A stretch of 64,000 nt of DNA from Thalassotalea sp. 1_MG-2023 (GTDB lineage: Bacteria; Pseudomonadota; Gammaproteobacteria; Enterobacterales; Alteromonadaceae), in assembly GCF_030546745.1 (NCBI RefSeq), contig NZ_JAUOPD010000007.1:1-64000 (forward strand). Reading direction: 5' to 3'. Position 1 is the first letter of the stretch, and each line of letters begins with the position of its first letter. The position numbers and the translations under genes were made by a program. This document shows positions 17,338 through 25,251 of the stretch, in pieces. Below the pieces are notes generated by a model. It saw nothing but the letters and a program-made list of their open reading frames with translations. It was not told the origin of the DNA and searched no databases.

Positions 17338-18303
17338 ATGCTTCTCCAAGAAAAGCTAGACGATTCACTCAATGCTCGTTCTAAATGCAGTGATGAAAAC
17401 ACAGATAAACTCAGTATTTTAGGAGCTCTATATATAACCTTTTTAGTACTCATTGGAACACTGTTTCTTCAGCTTATTTTTCTTATACCACTCTTAATTA
17501 ATGGCATGTTAACCCTTGATATGTTTAATTTGTCTCAACGTGAATATAGTGAAGCTCTTGGCATTGCTGGCGAATCATTTGTTTTATTAGCCGAGTTAAT
17601 CGCTATTATAATTTGTATAAAAATAGCTTTTTACATCCAAAATATCCCTCTCAGTTCCTTAGGCTTTAAACTAAATGGTTATAAAACTGATGCGATATTA
17701 GGCGCGTTGGCGGGAATTATTATTATAGCAACATGTTTCTTTTTATTAGTCAGCACAGGTTATATCTCATATACAGTTCGGCCATTTAACCTTGTACCAT
17801 GGTTAGCAAGTTGCTCACTTTTTTTAATAGTAGCCATTTTAGAAGAAATTTTATGTCGGGGGTTTATCCAAGGGCTTTTAATGAGGGCAACAACACCCTA
17901 CTTTGCTTTATTTATTTCCTCAATGATTTTCATGGTACTCCATTTAGGTAATGATAATTGGACATTAATATCGCTAATTAACTTAGCACTAGCCGGTGTT
18001 ACTTTTGGACTTTATTATTTACACACTGGAAATTTATGGTTCCCCATTATGCTTCACTTTACTTGGAACTTTCTTCAAGGTACCGTTTTGGGCTTCGAAG
18101 TTAGCGGTCATAAAATGGAAAGTTGGCTAGTGATTGTTCGTAACGAAAACTCGTTAATAACCGGTGGAAACTTTGGTTTAGAAGGTTCGGTTCTAGTGAC
18201 AGTCTTTGAAATACTATTAATTATATTGATCCAATTTAAGTTTGCTGCAAGTAAAACTCAATCAAAAGAACGAAAATTGATTAACTTGTCAACCAGCGCT
18301 TAA
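17338..18303 (+). CDS. CPBP-family intramembrane metalloprotease (CAAX/Abi)
   Basis: A 321-residue protein with about eight membrane helices. The three CPBP motifs are present: EExxxR at 169-174 (EEILCR), an F-x-x-x-H at 199-202 (FMVLH is the visible segment), and HFTWN at 240-244, together the glutamate/histidine site of this intramembrane protease family. Members next to double-glycine peptides act as bacteriocin immunity or maturation proteins in Gram-positive bacteria; here that role is inferred from position only. It lies 112 bp after the peptide gene, with AGGA nine bases before the ATG. Confidence 0.82.
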   Translation: MLLQEKLDDSLNARSKCSDENTDKLSILGALYITFLVLIGTLFLQLIFLIPLLINGMLTLDMFNLSQREYSEALGIAGESFVLLAELIAIIICIKIAFYIQNIPLSSLGFKLNGYKTDAILGALAGIIIIATCFFLLVSTGYISYTVRPFNLVPWLASCSLFLIVAILEEILCRGFIQGLLMRATTPYFALFISSMIFMVLHLGNDNWTLISLINLALAGVTFGLYYLHTGNLWFPIMLHFTWNFLQGTVLGFEVSGHKMESWLVIVRNENSLITGGNFGLEGSVLVTVFEILLIILIQFKFAASKTQSKERKLINLSTSA

Positions 18304-18635
18304 CGTTTCTCATAACATGTAGTGTTTATTAATGAATTTATAAATACCAACGAAATAGCGGGATAGACAGGACATCCAGTAAAATAGTTAAAAAATCCAT
18401 AATCTTTAATCACAAACACAACAGCATCTAAAAATTATTTTGACATTTTATACAGTTACTAATTTATCGCTCTACACTAAACGTGTAAAAATTTTGCTTG
18501 TAGTGAAAAAACCAGTTTTTATGTCACGCAAATAGCAGCTAAGCACTATTTTTATGAGGATAATAATGTTTACTTGAATGTTATTAACTAATAGCTGTCG
18601 ATGACCGCTAATCCATAGATTACCGGTTAAAATCT
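18304..18635. other. Gene-free stretch between the CPBP gene and the cassette array
   Basis: About 330 bp, AT-rich, with stops in all frames. I see no terminator, RNA or ORF in it. It marks the left boundary of the array. Confidence 0.4.
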
Positions 18636-18731
18636 ACATAAGCCATACAAGCGACAACGAATTTGTTCAAATTGTGTAGCAAAGCGGAAACGTACAAGCT
18701 GTTAATAGTCCGGCTTAATTTTTTGTTATAT
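18636..18731 (-). repeat. attC site of a cassette (degenerate right core)
   Basis: Read on the minus strand: outer core ATATAAC (18725-18731) overlaps the stop of the DUF4177-like gene. The middle holds TAACAGCTTG, then a Phe-type arm GTTTCCGCTTTGCTACA, also seen in the attC at 26606, and the other outer core CTTATGT (18636-18642) differs from the GTTRRRY consensus at its first base. It is the last attC at the left end of the array. Confidence 0.6.
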
Positions 18732-18995
18732 TTTAACCTGTGTCTTTGCTTCGTTTAAAACCTTTTGTTCTAAGGTATTGTATGCAGAGACATGTTTACC
18801 ACGAAGTAAAATTAGATATTCTTTAGTCGACAATATACCAATATTTAAACTAATTGCTTCAACATATTCCCAACCTAACTCACTATAGTTATTTAAAATT
18901 TTTTCAAATTTCGAGTCGCCCCTAAACAAATTATCAACTTTCGCAAAACCCTTAGGTTTAGGTGCATATGTAAATGATTTGTATATCCATGTCAT
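18726..18995 (-). CDS. Cassette gene: small DUF4177-like protein
   Basis: An 89-residue protein, start MTWIYKSFTYAPKP, with NNYSELGWEYVEAISL near the middle. The pattern L...G.EGWE-V followed by a beta-strand resembles DUF4177, small cytoplasmic proteins of unknown function. It begins about 25 bases after a core site and ends inside an attC, as cassette genes do. Confidence 0.6.
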   Translation of the reverse strand: MTWIYKSFTYAPKPKGFAKVDNLFRGDSKFEKILNNYSELGWEYVEAISLNIGILSTKEYLILLRGKHVSAYNTLEQKVLNEAKTQVKI

Positions 18996-19019
18996 GATTT
19001 TATTCCTAACTAATTTGAA

Positions 19020-19082
19020 ACATAACGGCTCGATAAGAGGCGTGAATTTATGAGTGTCTTTGCTGACGCATTTATTATATGT
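19020..19082 (-). repeat. Partial attC site
   Basis: Only the trailing half is clear on the minus strand: CACGCCTCTTATCGAGCCGTTATGT, ending in the core GTTATGT (19020-19026). The leading half is not recognisable; AATAAATGCG after the stop of the antitoxin remnant may be what is left. It supplies the boundary between two cassettes. Confidence 0.45.
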
Positions 19083-19407
19083 TTATTGTGGTAGCTGTTC
19101 ATATGACTTAATGTTTTCTAGTTCATACTCCCAGTTTGCACGACTAGATGTAAAAATATGTGCATTAGGTTTGATTGATATTTCTTGATTTGAGAGTGTA
19201 TAACCATTTTTAATTGCTTGCTCACCGCGTGCTACGCCTTCAAGAATAGCCATTTAGCTGTTGCATAAATTCATAATCATCGACATCAACTAAATAGGCA
19301 GATGGTTGCCCATGTTCAGTAATTAACACTGGCTCTTTGGAGGTATGGAGATCTGCCAAAATTTTAGTCGCCTGACGCTTAAGTGTAGTGACGAGTTCAA
19401 CTCTCAT
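19083..19407 (-). pseudogene. Cassette gene: frameshifted Phd/YefM-type antitoxin
   Basis: The first frame from ATG 19407 reads MRVELVTTLKRQATKI, then KEPVLITEHGQPSAYLVDV and YEFMQQLNGYS before TGA. The family reads through this point as YEFMQ....ALLEGIARGE. In the next frame the same DNA gives MAILEGVARGEQAI, so a one-base shift has split the gene. The C-terminal extension after that differs from the usual family tail. No toxin gene follows. Toxin-antitoxin pairs are common in integron arrays; this is a decayed or orphan antitoxin. A sequencing error is an alternative. Confidence 0.7.
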
Positions 19408-19587
19408 TATAATGCCTATTTAGAATTAAATAATGTATCACACAAGCTCGAGGTTACAACTAAACGGCTAACGCTTAAAAAGTATCGGCGGAGCTTTTAT
19501 GCCTATTTATTTGGCCTTTAGAAATCACCATATCATTGTCTCAGTAAATATCAGTTTGTGGTAACCTTTCGTCCGTTGACTGCCCTG

Positions 19588-20442
19588 TTAATGAGATTCT
19601 AGTTGTGAAAAATGGGCAACTATTGATTTCTCAATACTTTTTTTACTGGTCTCACCCAAAAAGTGATTATCATCCACAACGATATGCTGAACAGGAAACT
19701 TAAATCCAGATAGCTTTAAGTGCGCTATAATTTGTTTTGACATAAAATGCGACGGCCAAATATGATCTTGCTTAGCCGAGACCAACAAAACTGCACCGTT
19801 TATATTGTCAAAACTAAATTGAGCTCGCTTGACCGCCTGCTGGTCATCTAAGGCGAGTTTAGCACGCTCAAATATGGGAACCGGTGAACGCCGCTCGAAT
19901 GTTAAAGCGGCTACTGGCTTACTCTGCAAGCTCCAAGCATTTGCTCCTGTTTGACCATGCCAACTCACCGATGATGGCACTATCCCTGCTACAGCGCGAA
20001 CTCGATTATCCACAGAAGCGCTTAAGAACGCCAACTCCGATCCGCGTGAAACCCCTAGAATACCAAGCTGAGTGACTTCTACTTGCGGCAAAGACTGTAA
20101 ATAGTCCAATCCTCGGCTAACGATTTCAACGGGGACATTATCTAAGGTTTGTGGTAACCCTTCTGCTTTAAAGTATGCCAGGCTCAAGACTACGATACCG
20201 TTGGCAGCTAATATTTCACTATATTCAGTGTTCAAGCGTCCGCTTGAGCCGCCAAGAACAATAACCGCAGGTATAGTCTTGTCTAGCTTTGGGGTGTATA
20301 GCAAGGCATTAATTCCATTTTGCTTTATTTGACTCACTAAATAGCTAGCACTACTGTCAGCTATAGCAACAAAAGCATAAAGTAGTCCTGAAATGAACAT
20401 TAACAATACTTTAACTTGAGAAAACCCTATCATTTTCATCAT
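19588..20442 (-). CDS. Cassette gene: secreted BAAT/dienelactone-type alpha/beta hydrolase
   Basis: A 284-residue protein with an N-terminal signal peptide or anchor (MMKMIGFSQVKVLLMFIS...AIADS). The hydrolase core has an oxyanion-type IVLGGSSGR, the nucleophile Ser in GVSRGSE, an acid in VSAKQDHIW, and the histidine in DDNHFLG. This layout matches the C-terminal domain of bile-acid acyl transferases/acyl-CoA thioesterases (BAAT_C). The longest frame starts at 20508, but the ATG at 20442 gives the signal peptide, with CAGGGA upstream. Substrate unknown. It lies in the cassette array, preceded by a GTTAAGC core-like site. Confidence 0.72.
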   Translation of the reverse strand: MMKMIGFSQVKVLLMFISGLLYAFVAIADSSASYLVSQIKQNGINALLYTPKLDKTIPAVIVLGGSSGRLNTEYSEILAANGIVVLSLAYFKAEGLPQTLDNVPVEIVSRGLDYLQSLPQVEVTQLGILGVSRGSELAFLSASVDNRVRAVAGIVPSSVSWHGQTGANAWSLQSKPVAALTFERRSPVPIFERAKLALDDQQAVKRAQFSFDNINGAVLLVSAKQDHIWPSHFMSKQIIAHLKLSGFKFPVQHIVVDDNHFLGETSKKSIEKSIVAHFSQLESH

Positions 20443-20471
20443 AAATAAAATTCCCTGGGCTATTTCCTTCT

Positions 20472-20600
20472 GCTTAACGCCAAGCTCACCAGCTACATCG
20501 ACAGACAAAGTAAATTAAATTGTTTATTGATTTAGAATTATTGACCGCCACTGTATAAAAACAGTCAAAAGAATACTCGTGCTCATTGACAGTGTTAAGT
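20472..20600 (-). repeat. Possible attC site (outer cores only)
   Basis: Minus strand: ACTTAAC (20594-20600) downstream of one gene and GTTAAGC (20472-20478) upstream of the next fit the RYYYAAC / GTTRRRY outer cores, about 130 bp apart. The inner arms do not pair well, so this is either a decayed attC or chance. Confidence 0.3.
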
Positions 20601-20613
20601 TTTATCATGCTCC

Positions 20614-20961
20614 TTAATAAACAGCAGACTTAATAACGTACCAATTTCCGTTTTTCTTATATAATCCCATTTCGATTACTGCGTCACGTTTTTCGTAGAT
20701 ACCTTTCCATACTGTTCTAAAAACATCCAAATCATCGAATTTAGTGTTTCTCAATAAGCCTAGAAATTCGTAGCCAGTATTCATCCCATTCCTTTCATGC
20801 ATACTTTTGATGTCATCTGAAAAACTTTCTTTAGAGAAGTTTACGAGATATTTTTCTTCGTAACGCTTGATGTATAATTCGAAATTAGCGGTATCATCCG
20901 CTTCTAACATTTCTTTAAGGTATTTTTCAGCGGCTTTTAATGCTAAAGAAGATTCTTTCAT
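20614..20961 (-). CDS. Cassette gene: small SnoaL/NTF2-like protein, coupled to the protease gene
   Basis: A 115-residue protein starting MKESSLALKAAEKYL and ending KKNGNWYVIKSAVY. A helical N-terminus followed by a strand ending in GNWYV is typical of small NTF2-like proteins; the assignment is tentative. Its ATG overlaps the stop of the upstream gene (TAATG), so the two genes are translationally coupled and probably one cassette. A longer frame upstream (to 21042) exists, but it lies inside the protease gene. Confidence 0.55.
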   Translation of the reverse strand: MKESSLALKAAEKYLKEMLEADDTANFELYIKRYEEKYLVNFSKESFSDDIKSMHERNGMNTGYEFLGLLRNTKFDDLDVFRTVWKGIYEKRDAVIEMGLYKKNGNWYVIKSAVY

Positions 20962-21632
20962 TACTTCATCCTTGTTTTGAATACTTTTTCTACGGCTACA
21001 ACCAACTCTTCGGCTGGTGTACCGACAAGAGTTATAGCACAACCACCAAACCTATCAATATATTCTGAAACTAAATTAAAGCCAACCCAGTAGCCCGCTC
21101 TATTTGGAAATTTAGTCACATCTTTACCACCGAAAAACACAGGATAATTAAAATCAGTATTTTCCAAGTTTGTTTGCATTTTATTATATAAATCAAGCCA
21201 CTCGTATTTTCTGACTTCATCAAAAAACTCATTTACAGCATGTTTATTAAATTTGGTCTCGAAATGACAAGCAAGTCCCTCTGAAATAAGTACTTGAAAC
21301 AGTTTGTTCTCTTTAACGCCTGAAGTTGATCTTAGAACATGGTGTATTTCATGCGCAATAACAGCGGTGAGTTTATTATTTATTATATCAACGAGATCTT
21401 TCCTATCGGAATCTAACCCTATATCAATAACATACACTTGGGGGCTCGCAGAACCCATAATACCACTCTCATTTTTGTACTCTTCGAGGCATGGACTTAT
21501 TACGATATCTAGATTTGGTAATACAATATGTTTTTCAATTTCAATAAGTGAATCCTGTGCTTTAGACTCTAATAAACCTAAAACATGATTGAATTTTCCA
21601 GACGCATTTAAAACGGTTATTTTAGTAGACAT
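20961..21632 (-). CDS. Cassette gene: DUF2268-type Zn-dependent protease
   Basis: A 223-residue protein with the HExxH zinc motif as HEIHH (about residues 95-99), a third ligand candidate in ISEGLACHFE about 20 residues on, and a late NRAGYWVGFNLV segment, in the order seen in DUF2268 predicted Zn-dependent proteases (PF10026). No signal peptide, so probably cytoplasmic. Start MSTKITVLNASGK lies 27 bases after an attC core (GTTTATC). The next gene overlaps it, so a functional pair is likely. The target is unknown. Confidence 0.72.
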   Translation of the reverse strand: MSTKITVLNASGKFNHVLGLLESKAQDSLIEIEKHIVLPNLDIVISPCLEEYKNESGIMGSASPQVYVIDIGLDSDRKDLVDIINNKLTAVIAHEIHHVLRSTSGVKENKLFQVLISEGLACHFETKFNKHAVNEFFDEVRKYEWLDLYNKMQTNLENTDFNYPVFFGGKDVTKFPNRAGYWVGFNLVSEYIDRFGGCAITLVGTPAEELVVAVEKVFKTRMK

Positions 21633-21658
21633 AACTTTCCATGTAATTCAAAACCCTA

Positions 21659-22086
21659 GATAAACATAAGGGGTTGGTAATAGTTTGCTAAAATGTGTAG
21701 CAAAGCGAAACCGCGCAAAATGCAAGCAAGGGTTAGCTTATTATGAATAGTAAAACAAATCAAAACATTAACGTTGGTGTCGATACGGGTAAATATCAAC
21801 TCGACATTTATATACGTCCTCTCGATATATATTTCACAGTAAACAAGGAGGTCGTGAACAAGTTAGAACCGTATTGTACATGGCAATGATGTCAGCGATG
21901 CAATCAAATCCCGTTATTAAAGAAACATACCAACGATTACTAGCCATTGGTAAACCTAAAAAGTAGCGATAATAGTGTGTATCAGAAAGATGATTGTGTT
22001 TTTAAATTCGATGCTCAAAGACCGTGTAATGTGGGAAGCGCCAAAAGTGTAAAATTAACTATTGACGCCATAGTCTCTTGTTATGT
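21659..22086 (-). repeat. attC site interrupted by an IS1111-type element
   Basis: On the minus strand the leading core ACATAAC (22080-22086) follows the DUF4287/DUF5655 gene, and the trailing part GGTTTCGCTTTGCTACA...TTTTAGCAAACTATTACCAACCCC ends in GTTTATC (21659-21665). Between them lies the IS110-family remnant at 21742-22051. Removing the insert leaves a site of the same type as the attC at 26606-26709. Confidence 0.7.
21742..22051 (+). mobile_element. Remnant of an IS1111-type IS110-family insertion sequence inside attC
   Basis: From ATG 21742 the DNA encodes the N-terminus MNSKTNQNINVGVDTGKYQL, with the first catalytic Asp of DEDD transposases, then jumps directly to the C-terminus GGREQVRTVLYMAMMSAMQ and, after a stop and frame change, IRKMIVFLNSMLKDR. 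The middle of the gene is deleted. Elements of the IS1111-attC group insert specifically in attC sites, and this one is exactly there. Confidence 0.75.
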
Positions 22087-22091
22087 TTTGA

Positions 22092-22634
22092 CTAAACAGA
22101 TGCTTCGTACGCTTTTGATAGCCATTCAATAACTTCTTTGTCAACGTCAGATTTATCCTTTAGTTGAATTCTATGGGTGCACATAGCACCAAATGGCCCA
22201 GAATCTTCTAACCGTCCTTGTACTTCGACACCTTTGAGTTTCAAACCCAAATCTATTCTTGTTTTAGTTGCGGGCTTAATTAAAGCAAACTGTTTTTTTC
22301 TAATTAAACTGACACTTCCTTTTTTTGGTGTAATTACAATATCTTCACCGAAGTTTTTTATTGAGGAAAGAAGCATTTCATAAACGGGCTTGAGTAATTC
22401 TTTACCACTATATTGATTTGCAACTAAATCTTCAGAGGAGTTAGGTTTTTCTTTAGATAAAGTGACAATTGTATTTGCAAACCCATGTGTTACTCCATGT
22501 TCGGTTTTCAAAAACTTTACAGCCATTGAATGTTTCTCAAAATTCTCTTTATCCAATATTTGGATCCATTCTTCCAACTTCTTACCTGTTTTCTCAGGCA
22601 TATTTTCAATCATTGTTTGTAGCGCTTTATCCAT
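22092..22634 (-). CDS. Cassette gene: DUF4287 and DUF5655 domain protein
   Basis: A 180-residue protein. The N-terminal 70 residues (KTGKKLEEWIQILDKE, then FLKTEHGVTHGFANTI) match DUF4287; the C-terminal 110 (LLKPVYEMLLSSI, RKKQFALIKPATKTRIDLGL) match DUF5655. The same pair is fused in many cytoplasmic proteins of unknown function. Start at 22634 chosen because GGTGGAG sits just upstream; the frame extends to a TTG at 22655. The stop lies six bases before the attC core. Confidence 0.8.
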   Translation of the reverse strand: MDKALQTMIENMPEKTGKKLEEWIQILDKENFEKHSMAVKFLKTEHGVTHGFANTIVTLSKEKPNSSEDLVANQYSGKELLKPVYEMLLSSIKNFGEDIVITPKKGSVSLIRKKQFALIKPATKTRIDLGLKLKGVEVQGRLEDSGPFGAMCTHRIQLKDKSDVDKEVIEWLSKAYEASV

Positions 22635-22656
22635 ATACTCCACCTTTTGATTCAAA

Positions 22657-22759
22657 ACAAAACGCCACGTTAAGCGGACAAAAATTGTGGGTTATAATGT
22701 GTAGCGAAGCGAAACGTAACCCACTGTTTTTTGTACATTTAAACGCCTTACAGTTACTC
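22657..22759 (-). repeat. attC site
   Basis: About 103 bp. Minus strand: GTAACTGTAAGGCGTTTAAA...ACAGTGGGTTA pairs with TAACCCAC...GCTTAACGTGGCGTT; the central arm GTTTCGCTTCGCTACA is shared with other attC sites in this window. Trailing core GTTTTGT at 22657-22663; leading core GAGTAAC is degenerate. Overall self-complementarity is strong. Confidence 0.7.
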
Positions 22760-22766
22760 CGTTCCA

Positions 22767-22961
22767 TTAATTAATCAGTTTACCTAACTTCTTAATAGGT
22801 GGAATATGCTTCTGTTGCTTACGAATATTTGAGCGAAAACATTCGATGCTTATAACAAGACTTTCGAAGCAACAGAAGTCACTTGTTTCAATACGCATAC
22901 TCAGGGATTGCCGTCTATATCGACTATCTATAAGACCTGCGAGAAACAATACTACTACCAT
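22767..22961 (-). CDS. Short cassette ORF, possibly truncated
   Basis: A 64-residue frame starting MVVVLFLAGLIDSRYRRQSL and ending PPIKKLGKLIN. The stop is eight bases from the attC core, as expected for a cassette gene. An N-terminal hydrophobic stretch and a basic C-terminus are visible; no family is recognised. It may be a fragment cut by the IS110-like remnant on its right. Confidence 0.35.
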   Translation of the reverse strand: MVVVLFLAGLIDSRYRRQSLSMRIETSDFCCFESLVISIECFRSNIRKQQKHIPPIKKLGKLIN

Positions 22962-22996
22962 ATCCCATGGTTAACTTTACGCTTTGGAGTTAAAAA

Positions 22997-23360
22997 ATGA
23001 AAGTTTTTAATCCTGCAGATTTTGCCGCCCTTATCGCCATCGATTGGGCAGACCGTAAACACGATGTTTGTGAACTCGAACACCAAAACAATACCCCCAT
23101 TTTCACTGTTATCTCGTCTAAACCTGAGGCAATCAATGCTTGGGCGAATGCGTTAAAATAAAAATATAATGGTCAACTCTTTGCTGTCGCGTGTGAATTA
23201 ATAAAAGGCCCTTTGATTTCTGCGCTCAATAAGTTTAAGTACATTGTATTATTTACTATCAATCCATCTACGGTAGCAAAATACCGAAAGACATTTACAC
23301 ACAGTGGGGGCTAAAGGTGACCCAACAAATGCAGTTATCAAAACGGATTTGTTGCTCTAA
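22997..23360 (+). mobile_element. Remnant of an IS110-family transposase gene (N-terminal DEDD part)
   Basis: From ATG 22997 the frame reads MKVFNPADFAALIAIDWADR, with the Asp of the RuvC-like DEDD domain (IAIDWA), up to a stop TAA after ALK; the same frame continues YNGQLFAVACELIKGPLISA and KYIVLFTINPSTVAKYRK, and after a one-base shift SGAKGDPTNAVIKTD. These are in IS110-family order. Two disabling lesions and a missing C-terminus show it is dead. The sequence differs from the IS1111-type remnant nearby. GGAG lies before the ATG. Confidence 0.65.
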
Positions 23361-23539
23361 TAGTCAGTTATTGGCTACAAATTTAACGTAGATAGACGCA
23401 AAAATAACTTACGGAGTAACGTTGCTTACCCTGTGTTGGGTGTCTTTGCCTAGAATCGGAATAAACTAAGTGAAAGGCCATGTGCTTTTTGCTATAACAT
23501 ATCAAAATTATTTAAATAATAACCTCGTTAGGACTATAC

Positions 23540-25180
23540 ATGACCCTCAACCGTCTACTTGTTGGTTTAACCATTGGAACACTTTCCATGTTAACCACAG
23601 CCTGCTCCACTTCTATAAAAAAACAAGCAACAACACCCGTTGTTTCAACGACTACAGCACAGACAAAACCTCAAGGTTTAGTGGTAGCAACGTGGAATAC
23701 AGAGCACTTAGCCTTTCCTATTTCTGACGGGTGCCGAGCTAGAACTGAAGCAGAAACTACCCAATTAAAACAATATGCTAAGTCATTAAATGCCGACATT
23801 GTCGCTTTACAAGAAGTTGCCTCTTCTGAGGCGGTTGAATTACTCTTCCCAAAAAGTGAATGGAACATCATTATTTCAACCAGAGCTGACAGCAAAACTT
23901 ATGACTGTCGTAAAACGGCTGCAAAATCAACACAACAAAAAGTAGCCTTTGTCGTACGTAAAGATATTGAAATTTTAAATACTAAAGCCTTTGACGCACT
24001 AGCTCTACAGCGCCCTGGCTTACGCTATGGTTTAGAACTCACGATTAATTCACCTTTTGGCGCAATGACATTACTTAATGTTCATATGAAAAGTGGTTGT
24101 TTTGTTGACAACTACTCACGAGCTGACTCTGATGCATGTAATATTTTCGCTCAACAAGCCCCACTTTTAGACAAATGGGCTGAGAAAAAAGAACGAACGG
24201 GCATGCCGTATATGATTTTAGGTGACTTTAATCATCGTTTATCTGCACCTTATAATCATTTAACTCGCCAGTTATCTGCTAACGAAAACAACAGCACGAG
24301 CAGTCTCGAAAACTTAGGGGCAGACATCATTGGTTGTCATCCCTACTACCCTGCGCCAATTGACCATATTTTAGCAGGAAATATGCCTGAAAAAGGTCTA
24401 CAAAAAACAGTAACAATGCATTATTTTGACGATATGTCTCCAAAAGCAATGCTAAGCGATCATTGTGCTTTATCTGTTGAGTTATCAAATATCACTTACC
24501 CGTTATCCACTGCAGTAAAATGGCAAACCACCAGTAAAGAATACAGCTACTTAACCTCGGTTACCTACAAACGGGCAACTGAGGCATTAGAAAATATGGC
24601 CTTACCAAAGACATCATGGGCTGTTGTAATGGATGTAGATGAAACCGTGTTAGATAATAGTCAATATCAAGTAAATATAGAAAAACAAGGCGAAAGCTAC
24701 TCACCAAAAACATGGCGTGATTGGGTTGCCTCAGAAAAAGCAACGCTAGTACCTGGTGTTAAAGCGTTTATTCAAAGCGTTTTCCAACAAGGCGGAAAAC
24801 TCGCATTAATCACCAACCGCGATAGCGAGCAAGATAATCACACTTGGAATAATCTTCGTGCATTAGGTATTCCTGTTACAACTGATAATACTTGTGTAAT
24901 GGGCAGAACTAGTGCAGATAAAGCCGCAATTGACGGCGTGAGCATAATTAACGACAAAGACTTAAGGCGCCAGAAAATACAAAATGGCACAGCTAACTGC
25001 TACACACCTAACGGTTCAAGAACATCATTGTTCCCAGAGCTTACAATCATTATGCAAGTGGGTGACAACATAGAAGACTTCTCAGGTGTAACTCAGGAAG
25101 AAGCCGATGTGAAAGCACTACTCCCTCGTGCTAATGGTGAACTCATATTACTACCAAACCCAATGTATGGGTCTTGGTAA
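23540..25180 (+). CDS. Lipoprotein fusing an endonuclease/exonuclease/phosphatase domain to a HAD class B-type acid phosphatase
   Basis: A 546-residue protein in opposite orientation to the cassettes. Lipobox LTTAC with Cys22. EEP domain (about 48-318): Asn53 (WNTEH), Glu92 (LQEV), His182 (NVHMKSG), Asp229/Asn231 (LGDFNHR), Asp307-His308 (SDH), a complete nuclease set. C-terminal HAD acid phosphatase domain (about 360-530): D365-V-D367-E-T369 (DVDET), Thr425/Asn426 (ALITNRD), Asp509 (QVGDN), like 5'-nucleotidase lipoprotein e(P4). The fusion would cut DNA or RNA and then strip phosphate from nucleotides outside the inner membrane, a plausible nucleic-acid or phosphate scavenging enzyme; this is inference. 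AGGA precedes the ATG. No Pho box is seen. Confidence 0.85.
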   Translation: MTLNRLLVGLTIGTLSMLTTACSTSIKKQATTPVVSTTTAQTKPQGLVVATWNTEHLAFPISDGCRARTEAETTQLKQYAKSLNADIVALQEVASSEAVELLFPKSEWNIIISTRADSKTYDCRKTAAKSTQQKVAFVVRKDIEILNTKAFDALALQRPGLRYGLELTINSPFGAMTLLNVHMKSGCFVDNYSRADSDACNIFAQQAPLLDKWAEKKERTGMPYMILGDFNHRLSAPYNHLTRQLSANENNSTSSLENLGADIIGCHPYYPAPIDHILAGNMPEKGLQKTVTMHYFDDMSPKAMLSDHCALSVELSNITYPLSTAVKWQTTSKEYSYLTSVTYKRATEALENMALPKTSWAVVMDVDETVLDNSQYQVNIEKQGESYSPKTWRDWVASEKATLVPGVKAFIQSVFQQGGKLALITNRDSEQDNHTWNNLRALGIPVTTDNTCVMGRTSADKAAIDGVSIINDKDLRRQKIQNGTANCYTPNGSRTSLFPELTIIMQVGDNIEDFSGVTQEEADVKALLPRANGELILLPNPMYGSW

Positions 25181-25218
25181 TTTACGCCTAATAGCAAAAT
25201 TTAAGCGACAAGCGTGAA

Positions 25219-25240
25219 CTGCCCACACCAAAGTGGGCAG
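25219..25240 (+). terminator. Hairpin downstream of the nuclease/phosphatase gene
   Basis: CTGCCCAC / GTGGGCAG with a six-base loop, followed by TATATT. It is a strong stem with a poor T-run. It could also end the minus-strand decayed cassette gene on the other side. Confidence 0.5.
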
Positions 25241-25251
25241 TATATTCCGTT

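Noticed and set aside
22750-23425. The 10-mer ACGGAGTAAC occurring inverted near 22753 and direct near 23411 as an IS110 terminal repeat
   Set aside because: Ten bases over 650 bp can be chance, the copies do not border the recognisable transposase remnant symmetrically, and no flanking duplication is seen.
23470-23540. A Pho box upstream of the nuclease/phosphatase lipoprotein gene
   Set aside because: I looked for CTGTCAT repeats with the right spacing and found none.
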